Translations under genes and position numbers: made by a program
From: Coprousia sp963931435
Lineage (GTDB): Bacteria; Actinomycetota; Coriobacteriia; Coriobacteriales; Coriobacteriaceae
Direction: 5' to 3'
Assembly (NCBI GenBank): GCA_963931435.1
Contig: OZ007012.1
Span: 1,302,001 to 1,366,000 of the forward strand
DNA length: 64,000 bases
The notes under the pieces: model-generated
What the model saw: the letters and a program-made list of their open reading frames with translations, nothing else
Database searches by the model: none
What the model was told of the DNA's origin: nothing
Shown here: positions 33,981 to 42,625 of the stretch, piece by piece
How positions within the stretch are numbered: the stretch's first letter is position 1
Layout of the letters: each line of letters begins with the position of its first letter

Positions 33981-35057
33981 TTACCGGGCGGCGCCGTCTC
34001 CATCATCCGTTGAGGCGGTGCGGTACTTCCGCTCCAGATCATCCAGGTCGGTGTCTCCGAACGACTCGAGCGGCGTGTTCAGCACCTCCTCCAGATGCTC
34101 CCGCTCGCGCTGGCGCTCGGCGGCGCGGCGGCGAACGATGGCGAAGACGATCGCCGCCACGGCGACCACCGCCACGCACACGACGACGGGCCCCACCGGC
34201 GAGGGCGTAACCGACATGATGCGCTCGCCCGTGTCGGCGAAGGCCCGCGCGAAGATCTCCTCCTCGGAAAGCGAGAGATCCTGATAGTAGCGGTCGAGGT
34301 AATCCTGCAGGATGCCCACGGCCTCGTCATCCATGACGGTCTTGGCCTGGCTGCCCACGGTGTAGCCACAGGCGAACGACCCCTGGCCGTCGTCGCAGAA
34401 CACGAGCAGGAAATGCGCCTCGTCGTCGAAGAGCTCGCCATAGAGCTCCTCAGCCCGCTCCTTGAGGGCGCTGGCGCTCGTCACCGAGCCGTTGGGCAGG
34501 ATGTAGACGTAGGGGCGCACGCCGGTCTCGCGCCAGAACGCCTCGAGGCCCTCCTCCAGCTTGGCGGGGTCGTGGATCCAGTCGCCGTCCTCATCGGTGT
34601 ACCAGGAGGTCTCATGCGCCGCGGTGGCGGGAAGCGCCGTGCGCTCGACCGTTGAGGAGGCGATCGCCGAGCCCGAGCTGCACGAGGGCAGAAGCGCGCC
34701 CAAAAAGGCGACGACGAGCGCGAAGACGAGCACCGCGACCAGGATGCCCGCGCAGCCGCCGGCGGCGCAGCCCGGGGAGCCGCCCGGCTCCGGAGCGGGG
34801 CCCGCGGGATCGCGGCGGCGCGAGGTAGCGCGGCCGACGCTCATGCCCGCCATGAAGGGCCAGAAGCCCCCGTCGCCCCGATAGATGCGCCGGGGCGGGG
34901 GCGGCGCGAACCCGCCGCCGAACGACCCGAACCCGCCGCCGAGGCTGCGGCCCCCGGAGCGGCGCCCGCCGGAGAACCCTCCCGAGCTCCTGCCGCCGCC
35001 GGAGAACCCGCCGCCGAAGCTGCGGCCGCCGCCCCCGCCTCCGCCCGATCTGCCCAT
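33981..35057 (-). CDS. TPM-like domain membrane protein with Gly-rich N-terminus
   Basis: 358 aa from ATG 35057 (GGAAGGGAAGGGCC before it). Residues 1-~55 are Gly/Ser/Arg/Phe-rich (RSGGGGGGGRSFGGGFSGGG), then Pro-rich, then a helix at ~100-125 (GILVAVLVFALVVAFLGALL). Residues ~150-275 resemble a TPM/YgcG domain: VRPYVYILPNGSV, EAHFLLVFCDDGQGSFACGY. A second helix (VVVCVAVVAVAAIVFAIV) precedes a charged tail. Gly-rich tails are common in TPM proteins but usually at the C-terminus. Function unknown; pairing with pspA suggests envelope stress. Confidence 0.75.
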   Translation of the reverse strand: MGRSGGGGGGGRSFGGGFSGGGRSSGGFSGGRRSGGRSLGGGFGSFGGGFAPPPPRRIYRGDGGFWPFMAGMSVGRATSRRRDPAGPAPEPGGSPGCAAGGCAGILVAVLVFALVVAFLGALLPSCSSGSAIASSTVERTALPATAAHETSWYTDEDGDWIHDPAKLEEGLEAFWRETGVRPYVYILPNGSVTSASALKERAEELYGELFDDEAHFLLVFCDDGQGSFACGYTVGSQAKTVMDDEAVGILQDYLDRYYQDLSLSEEEIFARAFADTGERIMSVTPSPVGPVVVCVAVVAVAAIVFAIVRRRAAERQREREHLEEVLNTPLESFGDTDLDDLERKYRTASTDDGDGAAR

Positions 35058-35131
35058 GGCCCTTCCCTTCCACACGTGCCAGCGATGCCCGCATTATGCC
35101 CCAAACGCGCACGGGCCGTGCGCGCTTCAAG

Positions 35132-35164
35132 AAAAAGAGACGGCCGCAGCAAGGCGGCCGTCTC
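35132..35164 (-). terminator. terminator after divIVA
   Basis: Minus-strand 11-bp perfect stem GAGACGGCCGC / GCGGCCGTCTC, 6-base loop, then TTTTTC. Confidence 0.93.
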
Positions 35165-35201
35165 CAGCTGGATACATCGATGCGAAGGGGCGATGGCGAT
35201 C

Positions 35202-35894
35202 CTAGTCCAGATCATCCATCCCGAAGTTGTCGATCGGCGCGAACGGATCGATCGCGGGCTGCGGCGCCGGAGCGGGCGCGGGAGCCACCGGGGCGGGCGC
35301 CGGCTCGGGAGCAGGCTGGACGGGTGCGGAGCCCACGGGGGCCGCGGAGGAGAGCAGATCGGACGGGAAGGAGTTCTGGGCATCGTCCATGAAGTGCTGG
35401 ATGAGCTTGAGGTACTCGTTCTTGAACTCCTCGCGGGAGGCCTTGAGGCGATCGATCTCCTCCAGCTCCTTCTGCTTCTCCTGCAGCGCCTGGCGGATCA
35501 CGTCGCGCGCCTTGGCATCGGCCTCGCTGCAGATGTGGTCGGCGTTCTTCTGCGCCTCTGCCACGATGTTGTCGGCCGTCTGCTGGGCGGCGATAAGGGC
35601 TGCGGAAATCTGGCGCTCGGAAGCGGAGTAGTCGGGCGCCGGCGCGGGGGCCACGGGGGCGGGCGCCTGGACGCGCTCAGCGAGCTGCGCGTTGGCGGAG
35701 GCAAGCTGAGCCTGGGTATCGGCGAGCTGCTGCTCGGTGGCGGTGAGGCGGTTCTTCAGATCGACGATCTTGGAGAGCATGGCGTCGACCTCGGCGGAAA
35801 GCTGCTCGAGGAAGACGTCGACCTCGGCGGGATCGTAGCCGCGCTTGGCCTCGGAGAAGGTCTGTGCCTGGATGTCGGCAGGTGTGATAGCCAT
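35202..35894 (-). CDS. divIVA: DivIVA domain protein
   Basis: 230 aa. N-terminal DivIVA membrane-binding region: MAITPADIQAQTFSEAKRGY then DPAEVDVFLEQLSAEVDAML, followed by coiled coil (KNRLTATEQQLADTQAQL), a Pro/Ala linker and a second coiled coil (QEKQKELEEIDRLKASREEF), with a Pro/Ala-rich tail ending in MDDLD. In actinobacteria it marks poles/septum and guides wall growth. Last gene of yggS-sepF-yggT-divIVA, followed by a strong terminator. AAAGGAG precedes the ATG. Confidence 0.94.
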   Translation of the reverse strand: MAITPADIQAQTFSEAKRGYDPAEVDVFLEQLSAEVDAMLSKIVDLKNRLTATEQQLADTQAQLASANAQLAERVQAPAPVAPAPAPDYSASERQISAALIAAQQTADNIVAEAQKNADHICSEADAKARDVIRQALQEKQKELEEIDRLKASREEFKNEYLKLIQHFMDDAQNSFPSDLLSSAAPVGSAPVQPAPEPAPAPVAPAPAPAPQPAIDPFAPIDNFGMDDLD

Positions 35895-35948
35895 CGGATA
35901 CTCCTTTACATCGCTGGGCGGCGCCCGTCGGCGGGCGGCTTGAGCGTT

Positions 35949-36218
35949 CTAGACCAGTATACCTATTACCAGCCGCGCCACGACATTCAACGCAAGAATC
36001 GCAACAACCGGCGAGAAGTCCAGCCCGCCGAGCGGCGGGATGATGCGCCGGAAGATGCCGAGGAACGGCTCGCAGATCGATTGGAGAACCATGCCGATAT
36101 CGTAGACGAGGCTACCCTGACGGATGGGGAACCACGAGAGCAGGATATAGATGATGATCAGCGTCTCGTAGAAGTTCACCAGGGTCGAGACGAGCTGGGC
36201 GATCTGGTAAATGGTCAT
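35949..36218 (-). CDS. YggT family membrane protein
   Basis: 89 aa, two helices. Seen: ETLIIIYILLSWFPIRQGS and ICEPFLGIFRRIIPPLGGLD then FSPVVAILALNVV, the YggT pattern. Family members sit beside sepF and divIVA in Gram-positives and are thought to help the divisome or osmotic stress response. Nine bases downstream of sepF. Confidence 0.93.
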   Translation of the reverse strand: MTIYQIAQLVSTLVNFYETLIIIYILLSWFPIRQGSLVYDIGMVLQSICEPFLGIFRRIIPPLGGLDFSPVVAILALNVVARLVIGILV

Positions 36219-36227
36219 CAGCTCCTA

Positions 36228-36944
36228 TTACTTGAGGTAGCCCTGCGAGCGCAGCTTGGAGAGGTCGGAGTCCTTGACCTCGCAGCCGGCCGGCAGCACG
36301 ATGAAGACGCGGTCGCCCACCTCGCGCACCGTCGCGCCGAACCCGCAGGCGAACCCGTAGCTGAAATCGAGCACGCGCTTGGCGACCTCGGTGCGCACGC
36401 CCACGAACACGAGCGCGACGGGCTGTTTGGTGCGCACGCGGCGCACCACGGTCTCGACGTCGTCATAGCTCTCGGGCCTCAGGATGTAGGCGGGGAGCTG
36501 CGCGGTGGCCGTGAGGATCTCGGAGGCGCGCGACTCCACCTGCGCGGTGGAGGGAGCGGGCGCCTGGGCCGCCTGGGCGCGGGCCTGGGCGGCGTAGCTC
36601 GAGGGCGTGTCGTACGCGCCGGGGCGGTACGGCGTCTCCTGCGAGCGGGCGGGCGGGTTGTAGGTGGTGGCGTGGCGGTCCGCGTCGCCTACGAGCTGTC
36701 CGGAGCGCGTGTAGACCGCGACCGACTCGGCCTCGCCGCGGCGCGTCTGGCCGAGCACGCCGTTGCCCGCCTCGTGCTGCCGCTGCGGCTGGCCGTAGCC
36801 CGAGCCGCCCTGGTAGCCGTCATCGGCGCCGTAGCCGTCGTCGTAGTAGTCGTCGTATCCGTCCTGATCGTAATCGTCATGGCCGTAACCGCCCTGGTTC
36901 TGGCCGAACGGAAGCCTGCTCTTGATATCGTCAAGTAAGCCCAC
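36228..36944 (-). CDS. sepF: cell division protein SepF
   Basis: 238 aa. GTG at 36944 is preferred (GGGGAG nine bases before); the earlier TTG abuts that site. Residues 1-~12 (GLLDDIKSRL) form the membrane-binding helix, followed by a Gly/Tyr/Asp/Gln-rich linker (DDYDQDGYDDYYDDGYGAD region). The C-terminal ~85 residues are the FtsZ-binding SepF core: ESYDDVETVVRRVRTKQPVA, RVLDFSYGFACGFGATVREV and GDRVFIVLPAGCEV. With no ftsA in the cluster, this is the likely FtsZ membrane anchor. Confidence 0.94.
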   Translation of the reverse strand: MGLLDDIKSRLPFGQNQGGYGHDDYDQDGYDDYYDDGYGADDGYQGGSGYGQPQRQHEAGNGVLGQTRRGEAESVAVYTRSGQLVGDADRHATTYNPPARSQETPYRPGAYDTPSSYAAQARAQAAQAPAPSTAQVESRASEILTATAQLPAYILRPESYDDVETVVRRVRTKQPVALVFVGVRTEVAKRVLDFSYGFACGFGATVREVGDRVFIVLPAGCEVKDSDLSKLRSQGYLK

Positions 36945-36980
36945 GTTACCCAACTCCCCTGTCGAAACGAGACATACTGG

Positions 36981-37727
36981 CTATCTTAGCTCAAAAGACG
37001 GGTCGAACACCACCCTGCCCAGGCGGATGAGGGTCGAGCCCTCCTCGAGCGCCTCCTCGAAGTCCTCGCTCATGCCGCACGAGAGCTCCGTGAGGGGCGC
37101 GTCCGGACAGGAGGCGGCGAGCTCGTCGCGCAGCGCGCGCAGCCCCGCGAAGCAGGAGCGCGCCACCTCCTTATCCCCGCGCGGGGCCATCGTCATAAGC
37201 CCCCGGAGCCTGATTCCACGAAGTTCGCGCAGCTCCCCGAAGGCCGCGCGGAGCTCGTCGGGAGAGAAGCCCGATTTGGACGCCTCGCCCGAGACGTTGA
37301 CCTCGAGCAAGACGTCCTGCGCGCCAGCGAGCTCGCCGGCCTCGATGCGGCGCTCGGCGCGGCTCGACACCGCGCGCGCCAGATGCAGCGAGCTGATGGA
37401 ATGGATGAGCCCCACGCGCCCCAGCACAGCGTTGATCTTGTTGGTCTGGAGGTTGCCGATCATGTCGAAGCCGTAGGGCGGCAGGCCCGGCTGCGCGGCG
37501 AGGGCGTCGAGCTTGCGCGCGAGCTCCTGCGGGCGGTTCTCACCGAACCGGCGGTACCCCGCCCGGAGCGCGGCGACCACCTCGTCGGGCCCCACCGTCT
37601 TGGACACCGCGACGAGCTCCACCTCGTCGCGGCGGCGCCCGGCGCGCTCGAGCGCGGCCTCGACGCGTTGCTCGATCTGCTCGCGCCGGCGGGCGATCAG
37701 ATCCTGGTAATCGGACATGGCGTCCAT
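36981..37727 (-). CDS. yggS: PLP homeostasis protein YggS/PLPBP
   Basis: 248 aa, TIM-barrel PLP carrier without known catalysis. PLP Lys in ELVAVSKTVGPDEV (~residue 37); also RFGENRPQELARKLDAL, DMIGNLQTNKINAV, SCGMSEDFEEALEEGSTLIR and LGRVVF. ATG 37727 follows GGAGGAGGGAAG. Its place at the head of sepF-yggT-divIVA is the conserved Gram-positive arrangement. Confidence 0.95.
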   Translation of the reverse strand: MDAMSDYQDLIARRREQIEQRVEAALERAGRRRDEVELVAVSKTVGPDEVVAALRAGYRRFGENRPQELARKLDALAAQPGLPPYGFDMIGNLQTNKINAVLGRVGLIHSISSLHLARAVSSRAERRIEAGELAGAQDVLLEVNVSGEASKSGFSPDELRAAFGELRELRGIRLRGLMTMAPRGDKEVARSCFAGLRALRDELAASCPDAPLTELSCGMSEDFEEALEEGSTLIRLGRVVFDPSFELR

Positions 37728-37767
37728 CTTCCCTCCTCCTCGCATGTGCTTCCCCCATACTAACGCA

Positions 37768-37798
37768 GCGCGCGGCCCCGCCGAGCGGGACCGCGCGC
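37768..37798. terminator. strong hairpin between phoU and yggS
   Basis: 14-bp stem (one mismatch) GCGCGCGGCCCCGC / GCGGGACCGCGCGC round a 3-base loop. No T run follows on the minus strand, so termination is only possible. Confidence 0.4.
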
Positions 37799-37848
37799 GC
37801 TACATGCAAGGTTTACGCGCCCCTCAGGGCGCCGACCGGAGAAGGCGG

Positions 37849-38724
37849 CTACGCGAGCTCGTCATCATCCTCCTCGTCATCTTCATCATCGTCCTCGTCC
37901 ACAGGGTTCTCGATGAGATCCTTGAGGGCGCGCGAGACCTCCTCCACCGGGATGCGCGCGACGTAGGCGGCGTCCACCTCCGGGCGCAGGATGACGCCCT
38001 CGCCCGAGGGCACCCGCATGGCCTCGAGCTCGTCGTCGTCGAACCCGGCGATGTCGACCGAGTTCCAGCGCTGGCCGGTGAGCAGGAACATGATGCGGGA
38101 GGCGGCGTCGATGCTGTACTGCGCGCAGCGATCCAGGTAGCGCGAGATCATGATGACGCGGCGCAGGTTGTCGTAGGCGGCGTCGTCGGTGAGCTCCACG
38201 GTGGCCATGCGGTTGTAGGCGCGGAAGAACTCCTCGTAGATGCCGTGGGCGGACTCCTCCTGGTTGTTGAGCGTCCGCAGCAGCGCCAGGTCGTTGGTGA
38301 CGAGCACCGAGGCGGCGGTGCCCATGACCTTGTAGACGCTCTGGGCCTCCTGCTCCACGAGCTCCACGAGCTCGTCGGGCAGCGCCAGCGCGCTCGAGGA
38401 CGCCTTGAGCTTGGCGGCGCGGGCGGCGCGGCGGACCTTGTCGTTCATGCGCTGCAGGCAGAAATCGGTGTAGATGATGGTCTGGAGCAGGCGGAAATCG
38501 GAGGCGACGGGGCCCTGCGTGGCGATGAGGTTGTAGCAGACGGCCTCCAGGTTGGCGCAGCGCGCGTCGATGTGGAGGCTCTTCTTCATGGTCTTGCTGG
38601 CGAGCTTGCGGTCATCCGTCGTGAACGCGCGAATCGCGTCATGCAGGCCGAGGTCGATCGCCTCGTAGATGGCGAGCATCTCATGACGCGCCTCGATCAG
38701 CTGGCGGGAATACAGTTTGCGCAT
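37849..38724 (-). CDS. phoU: phosphate signalling protein PhoU
   Basis: 291 aa; two three-helix PhoU bundles. Seen: EARHEMLAIYEAIDLGLHDA, RCANLEAVCYNLIATQGPVA and DNLRRVIMISRYLDRCAQYS, with the acidic metal-binding positions. C-terminal ~60 residues are an extension ending in a Glu/Asp run (EDDDEDDEEDDDEL), longer than usual PhoU (~230 aa). No pstSCAB or phoR/phoB is nearby. The gene stands alone between pgeF and yggS. Confidence 0.9.
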   Translation of the reverse strand: MRKLYSRQLIEARHEMLAIYEAIDLGLHDAIRAFTTDDRKLASKTMKKSLHIDARCANLEAVCYNLIATQGPVASDFRLLQTIIYTDFCLQRMNDKVRRAARAAKLKASSSALALPDELVELVEQEAQSVYKVMGTAASVLVTNDLALLRTLNNQEESAHGIYEEFFRAYNRMATVELTDDAAYDNLRRVIMISRYLDRCAQYSIDAASRIMFLLTGQRWNSVDIAGFDDDELEAMRVPSGEGVILRPEVDAAYVARIPVEEVSRALKDLIENPVDEDDDEDDEEDDDELA

Positions 38725-38890
38725 GGTGTGTCTCCAATCACAGATCCGCGCGGCGCCCGGGGCTGGAGCCGGGTGCCGTCCCTTGTCCCAGCGGCGGCGC
38801 GGGCACGCTGGTCATACACCGATAAAGTGTAGAGACCCCGCATCAAGGGCGTGTAAGGAAACGGCCAGAGGACGGTCTGCGCCGGGTCCG

Positions 38891-39700
38891 TCAGGCGCGC
38901 GCGGCACGCAGCACCGCCACCGCCCCGTGCCGGCCGCAGACGCCGACCTCGGCGCGATAGGAGAAGAATCGGTCGTTCAGGCGCATGGTGGAGAGATGCG
39001 GGTCGCAGACGGCCTCGGAGGGGACGCCCTCCTCGATGAGGGCGCGGCGGATGCAGGCCGAAAGATCGAGCAGGCGCGCGGGCGCCGGCGCGACTGTGCC
39101 GGGGAACTCCCCGGCGAACCGCTCGATGAGCTCCGGGGAGACCTCGTACTCGTCGCCCAGGATATGGGGGCCTAGGTAGGCGCGAATCTCGGAGGGCGCG
39201 CAGCGCGCCTCGCGCGCGAGGACGCGCGCCGTCTTGCCGGCGATGCGGGCGATCGTGCCCTTCCAGCCGGAGTGCGCCACCGCGAAGCCGCCCGGACAGG
39301 TGAGCACCACCGGCACGCAGTCGGCGAAGCACAGAAGCACCGGCACGCCGGGCGCGGTGCAGACCACGGCGTCGGCGCCGGCGGCCGCCGCGCCCCGGAC
39401 GCGCTCGAGCTCGGCGTCGTCCGCCGAGCGGACCGCGACCACGCGGTCGCCATGCACCTGGTTGGGCACGATGAGCCGCTCCGTCGCGTCCGCGCACCCG
39501 AGCGCATCCAGGACTCGCCGGCGGTTCTCTGCCACCGCTGCGGGGTCGTCGCCCACATGGGTGCCAAGGTTGAGCGAGGCGTAGGGCTCCCGGGAGACGC
39601 CGCCCGTGCGCTCGGTGAACCCGAACGCGCAGGAGCCGCCCCACCTCCCCACCATCGCGACGCCGTTTGCGAACGTTTCGCGTCTGAGCCCGTCTTCCAT
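38891..39700 (-). CDS. pgeF: PgeF/YfiH family (laccase-domain) protein
   Basis: 269 aa. Metal-ligand residues of the CNF1/YfiH fold: His in IVPNQVHGDRVVAV, Cys in VLLCFADCVPVVLTCPGG, His in FAVAHSGWKGTI. Members act as purine nucleoside phosphorylase/adenosine deaminase-type enzymes or clear mis-made peptidoglycan precursors (PgeF in E. coli); the neighbourhood of ftsZ and yggS is conserved and favours the latter. GGAGGGCATGCC before ATG. Confidence 0.92.
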   Translation of the reverse strand: MEDGLRRETFANGVAMVGRWGGSCAFGFTERTGGVSREPYASLNLGTHVGDDPAAVAENRRRVLDALGCADATERLIVPNQVHGDRVVAVRSADDAELERVRGAAAAGADAVVCTAPGVPVLLCFADCVPVVLTCPGGFAVAHSGWKGTIARIAGKTARVLAREARCAPSEIRAYLGPHILGDEYEVSPELIERFAGEFPGTVAPAPARLLDLSACIRRALIEEGVPSEAVCDPHLSTMRLNDRFFSYRAEVGVCGRHGAVAVLRAARA

Positions 39701-39816
39701 GGCATGCCCTCCATCGAATCCATCATCTTGACCAGTCGTCTACCCGCACGCGGACCCCGGATGCCGCGGACGCGCCGCCTCCACGAAACGCACCCTTGGC
39801 GGGCGCGCCCGCTACG

Positions 39817-39841
39817 AAAAAAGGGCCCCGGTACGGGGCCC
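39817..39841 (-). terminator. terminator of ftsZ
   Basis: Minus-strand stem GGGCCCC / GGGGCCC round GTACC, followed by TTTTTT. Confidence 0.95.
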
Positions 39842-39867
39842 TTGCGCGATCGGACGGGACGCGGCTC

Positions 39868-41010
39868 CTAGAAGCTGCCGCGCTTGAGGAAGTCCGGCAG
39901 CTCGAACTGGTCGTTGCCGAAGTTGTGGACCTCCTGGCCGCCGATCATGCGGCTGCTGGCGGTGCTGCCCTGGTTCGAGGAGGAGGCGGCGTGCTGCGGC
40001 TCGCGGTCGCGCTCGGCCTTGGAGGAGGCGAACAGGTCGTCCTGGCGGTTGACGTTGGCGTCGGAGAAGCCGGTGGCGATGACGGTGATGCGCACCTGGT
40101 CGCCGAGCGACTCGTCCACCACGGTACCGAAGATGATGTTGGCCTCGGGGTCGACGGCATTGGCCACGAGGTCGGCCGCGTCGTTGATCTCCTGGATGCC
40201 GAGGTCCTTGGAGCCGGCGATCGAGAGCAACACGCGCGTGGCGCCGTCGATGGAGCTCTCGAGCAGCGGGCTGGAGATGGCCTGCTGGGCGGCGTCGACC
40301 GCGCGGGTGTCGCCCGAGGCGGTGCCGATGCCCATCATGGCGGTGCCGGCCTGCTTCATGATCGTCTTGACGTCGGCGAAGTCGAGGTTGATGACGCCCG
40401 GGACCGTGATCAGGTCGGTGATGCCCTGGGTGCCCTGCGACAGCACGCCGTCGGCGTTGGAGAAGGCCTCGAGCATGGTGGTCTTCTTCTCGGCCGTGGC
40501 GAGCAGGCGGTCGTTGGGGATGACGATGAGGGTGTCGACCGACTGGGAGAGGGTGGTGATGCCCTCCTCGGCGGCCTTCTTGCGCTTGCGGCCCTCGAAG
40601 GTGAAGGGCTTGGTGACCACGGCGACGGTGAGGGCGCCGATGTCGTTCATGGCGATGTCGGCCACGATGGGTGCCGCGCCGGTGCCGGTGCCGCCGCCCT
40701 CGCCCGCCGTGATGAAGACCATGTCGGCGCCGGCGAGCGCCTCCTTGATGTCGTCGCGGCTCTCGTCGGCCGCCTTGCGCCCGATCTCGGGGTTGGCGCC
40801 GGCGCCCAGGCCGCGCGTGAGATCGGTGCCGATATGCACCTTGATGTCGGCATCGGAGATCGCCAGCGCCTGCGCGTCGGTGTTGATGGCCACGAACTCG
40901 ACGCCGCGGATGCCCTCCTCGATCATACGGTTGACCGCGTTGGTACCGCCGCCGCCGACACCGACGACCTTGATGACGGCAAGATAGTTGTTGATCTCGT
41001 TCTCGTGCAT
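39868..41010 (-). CDS. ftsZ: cell division protein FtsZ
   Basis: Tubulin-like GTPase that forms the Z ring. 380 aa from ATG 41010 (GGAGGACCGAC); longer frame discarded. Seen: VIKVVGVGGGGTNAVNRMIE, tubulin signature GGGTGTG (105-111), T7 loop VINLDFADVKTIM, a variable linker from ~320, and the C-terminal peptide NDQFELPDFLKRGSF that binds SepF. Set ~205 bp from ftsQ with its own leader and a strong terminator, so it can be expressed apart from the rest of dcw. Confidence 0.98.
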   Translation of the reverse strand: MHENEINNYLAVIKVVGVGGGGTNAVNRMIEEGIRGVEFVAINTDAQALAISDADIKVHIGTDLTRGLGAGANPEIGRKAADESRDDIKEALAGADMVFITAGEGGGTGTGAAPIVADIAMNDIGALTVAVVTKPFTFEGRKRKKAAEEGITTLSQSVDTLIVIPNDRLLATAEKKTTMLEAFSNADGVLSQGTQGITDLITVPGVINLDFADVKTIMKQAGTAMMGIGTASGDTRAVDAAQQAISSPLLESSIDGATRVLLSIAGSKDLGIQEINDAADLVANAVDPEANIIFGTVVDESLGDQVRITVIATGFSDANVNRQDDLFASSKAERDREPQHAASSSNQGSTASSRMIGGQEVHNFGNDQFELPDFLKRGSF

Positions 41011-41215
41011 GTCGGTCCTCCGATACGCGCCTGTGTTCCGAACCCTGACTTTAACCTTCAAGTTTACATTAAAGTGCGAGGTAAACCGGCACATGTTTGC
41101 ATAAAAAGCTGGTAGATGTCAAATCCGGTGCCCCGAAATGTGGAGGCTGGCGAAAGTGCGCAGGTAGATAGCGCAACCGTTCACCGAGCCGCCAGCGGCG
41201 CGCAGGCCGGGAGCA
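41011..41215 (-). promoter_or_regulatory. ftsZ leader with interleaved inverted repeats
   Basis: A/T-rich island in a GC-rich genome. Perfect inverted repeats: ACTTTAA (41048-41054) / TTAAAGT (41069-41075), and GTTTAC (41062-41067) / GTAAAC (41081-41086); the two pairs interlock. A TTGACA (minus strand, about 41130-41125) lies upstream but no well-placed -10 was found. Probably the ftsZ promoter/operator. Confidence 0.45.
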
Positions 41216-42625
41216 TCAGCTGGTCGGCGCGCTGCGGAAGGTGTAGGCGTCCGGCGTGCGCACGTTGACGTAGGTCACCCCCTGCTGCTGCTCCAGCAGG
41301 CGCGTGACGATGAGCTCCTTGTCCTCGATATCGTCGGGCGCGCCGAGGGCGACCTCTACCCCCGAGGTCAGATAGGCCGTGATAGCGTCAACCGAGGGGA
41401 GCGCTATGTGGTCGATCTGGGCGATGAGGGCGTCGGAGAAGCCGTTCGCGTAGGCGAGGCCGGCCTGCACGATCTCGGAGTTGGACTCCATGCCCGAGGA
41501 GGGCGCGACGTCGGCGGGCACATCGGTGAAGAGCACCGCCCCGTCCTGGTGCGCCAGCACCCGGGCCGCGTCGAGTCCGCTCAGGCGCTGGGAGCCATCG
41601 GGCAACGCATCCGAGCCGTCTTTCGCGGCGGCGTCATCGCCCGCCGCGTCTCCTGCATCGGCTGAGGCCGCGCCGTCCGAACCGTCGGTTGAGGCGTCGC
41701 CCGCCGCGGCGTCGCCGTCCGTAGCGCCCTCCGAGCTCTCGGGGACGGAAGCGGCCTCGTCGACGACGTTGCCCTCCGCGTCCACGGTGACGGCGAGCGA
41801 TACGGGCGCGATCCAGCAGCCATCGTCGCCGATCGCCCAGGCGACGTCATCGGTGGTGATGTAGACGATGGCGGCCACCGAGCGCTCGTGCGGCGTGATG
41901 ACGAGGGTGTGCGGGAACTCGCGCTCCACGTCCACCCCGCTGATCCAGGGATTGCCCATGAGCGACTCGGCGAGGGCCGAGGTGTTCACGTTGAGCAGCG
42001 TCGTGCCGCCCGGCACCTCAAGGAGCCGCTCGGCCGTCTCGCGCGAGACGTGCTCGCTGCCGTTGACCACGATGGCGGTCGCCCCGAAGAGCGGCGAGTT
42101 GACGACGAAGATGCCGCCCACCACCAGGACCAGGACGAGCGCGATCCCGATAACGAGCGCCTTGCCCGAGGCCAGGGCGCCGAGCACGCGGCCCGCGCCG
42201 CCGAGCACACCGGCGAGGGCGGGAGAGTTCTTCTTGCGCGGCTCGCTCTGCCGGGGCGGGGCGGCCGCGGCGACGCGCGTGGCGGCGGCGCGGCGCGGCT
42301 GGGCGATCTTGCGGGCGCCGGCCGGCGCCTTGGCGCGGGCGGGCTTGGCCTTGGCCGCGGGCGCTGTCGGCGTCGCGAGGGGGCGCTTCGCGGCGGGACG
42401 GGGAGCGGCCGTCCGCGCGACGGAGGCGCGGGCCTTGCGGGCGGCGGCGGATTTGGTGGAGATGGTGCTCACGCGCGCGGGGCGCGGGGCGGGGACGGCG
42501 GGGCGCGGGGCGCGCGGGGCCTTTGCGGCGGAGGTGGGCTTTGAGGAGCCCGCAGCGCGGCGGAAGGTGGGCTTTTGAGCCCTAGAAGCCGAGGAACTTG
42601 ACTTCCGGCTGGAGCTCGATGCCAT
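41216..42625 (-). CDS. ftsQ: cell division protein FtsQ
   Basis: Divisome membrane protein linking FtsL/FtsB with FtsI/FtsW. 469 aa from ATG 42625 (GGGAGGTCT before it), overlapping the murB end by 44 bases. Residues 1-~150 are a very basic Ala/Pro/Lys/Arg tail in the cytoplasm; one helix at ~154-176; POTRA domain ~178-250 (TAIVVNGSEHVSRETAERLL, PWISGVDVEREFPHTLVITP). Residues ~286-345 are an acidic Asp/Ala/Ser insertion (GATDGDAAAGDASTDGSDGA) in the outside domain, not part of usual FtsQ. The beta-domain resumes after it. Confidence 0.9.
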   Translation of the reverse strand: MASSSSRKSSSSASRAQKPTFRRAAGSSKPTSAAKAPRAPRPAVPAPRPARVSTISTKSAAARKARASVARTAAPRPAAKRPLATPTAPAAKAKPARAKAPAGARKIAQPRRAAATRVAAAAPPRQSEPRKKNSPALAGVLGGAGRVLGALASGKALVIGIALVLVLVVGGIFVVNSPLFGATAIVVNGSEHVSRETAERLLEVPGGTTLLNVNTSALAESLMGNPWISGVDVEREFPHTLVITPHERSVAAIVYITTDDVAWAIGDDGCWIAPVSLAVTVDAEGNVVDEAASVPESSEGATDGDAAAGDASTDGSDGAASADAGDAAGDDAAAKDGSDALPDGSQRLSGLDAARVLAHQDGAVLFTDVPADVAPSSGMESNSEIVQAGLAYANGFSDALIAQIDHIALPSVDAITAYLTSGVEVALGAPDDIEDKELIVTRLLEQQQGVTYVNVRTPDAYTFRSAPTS

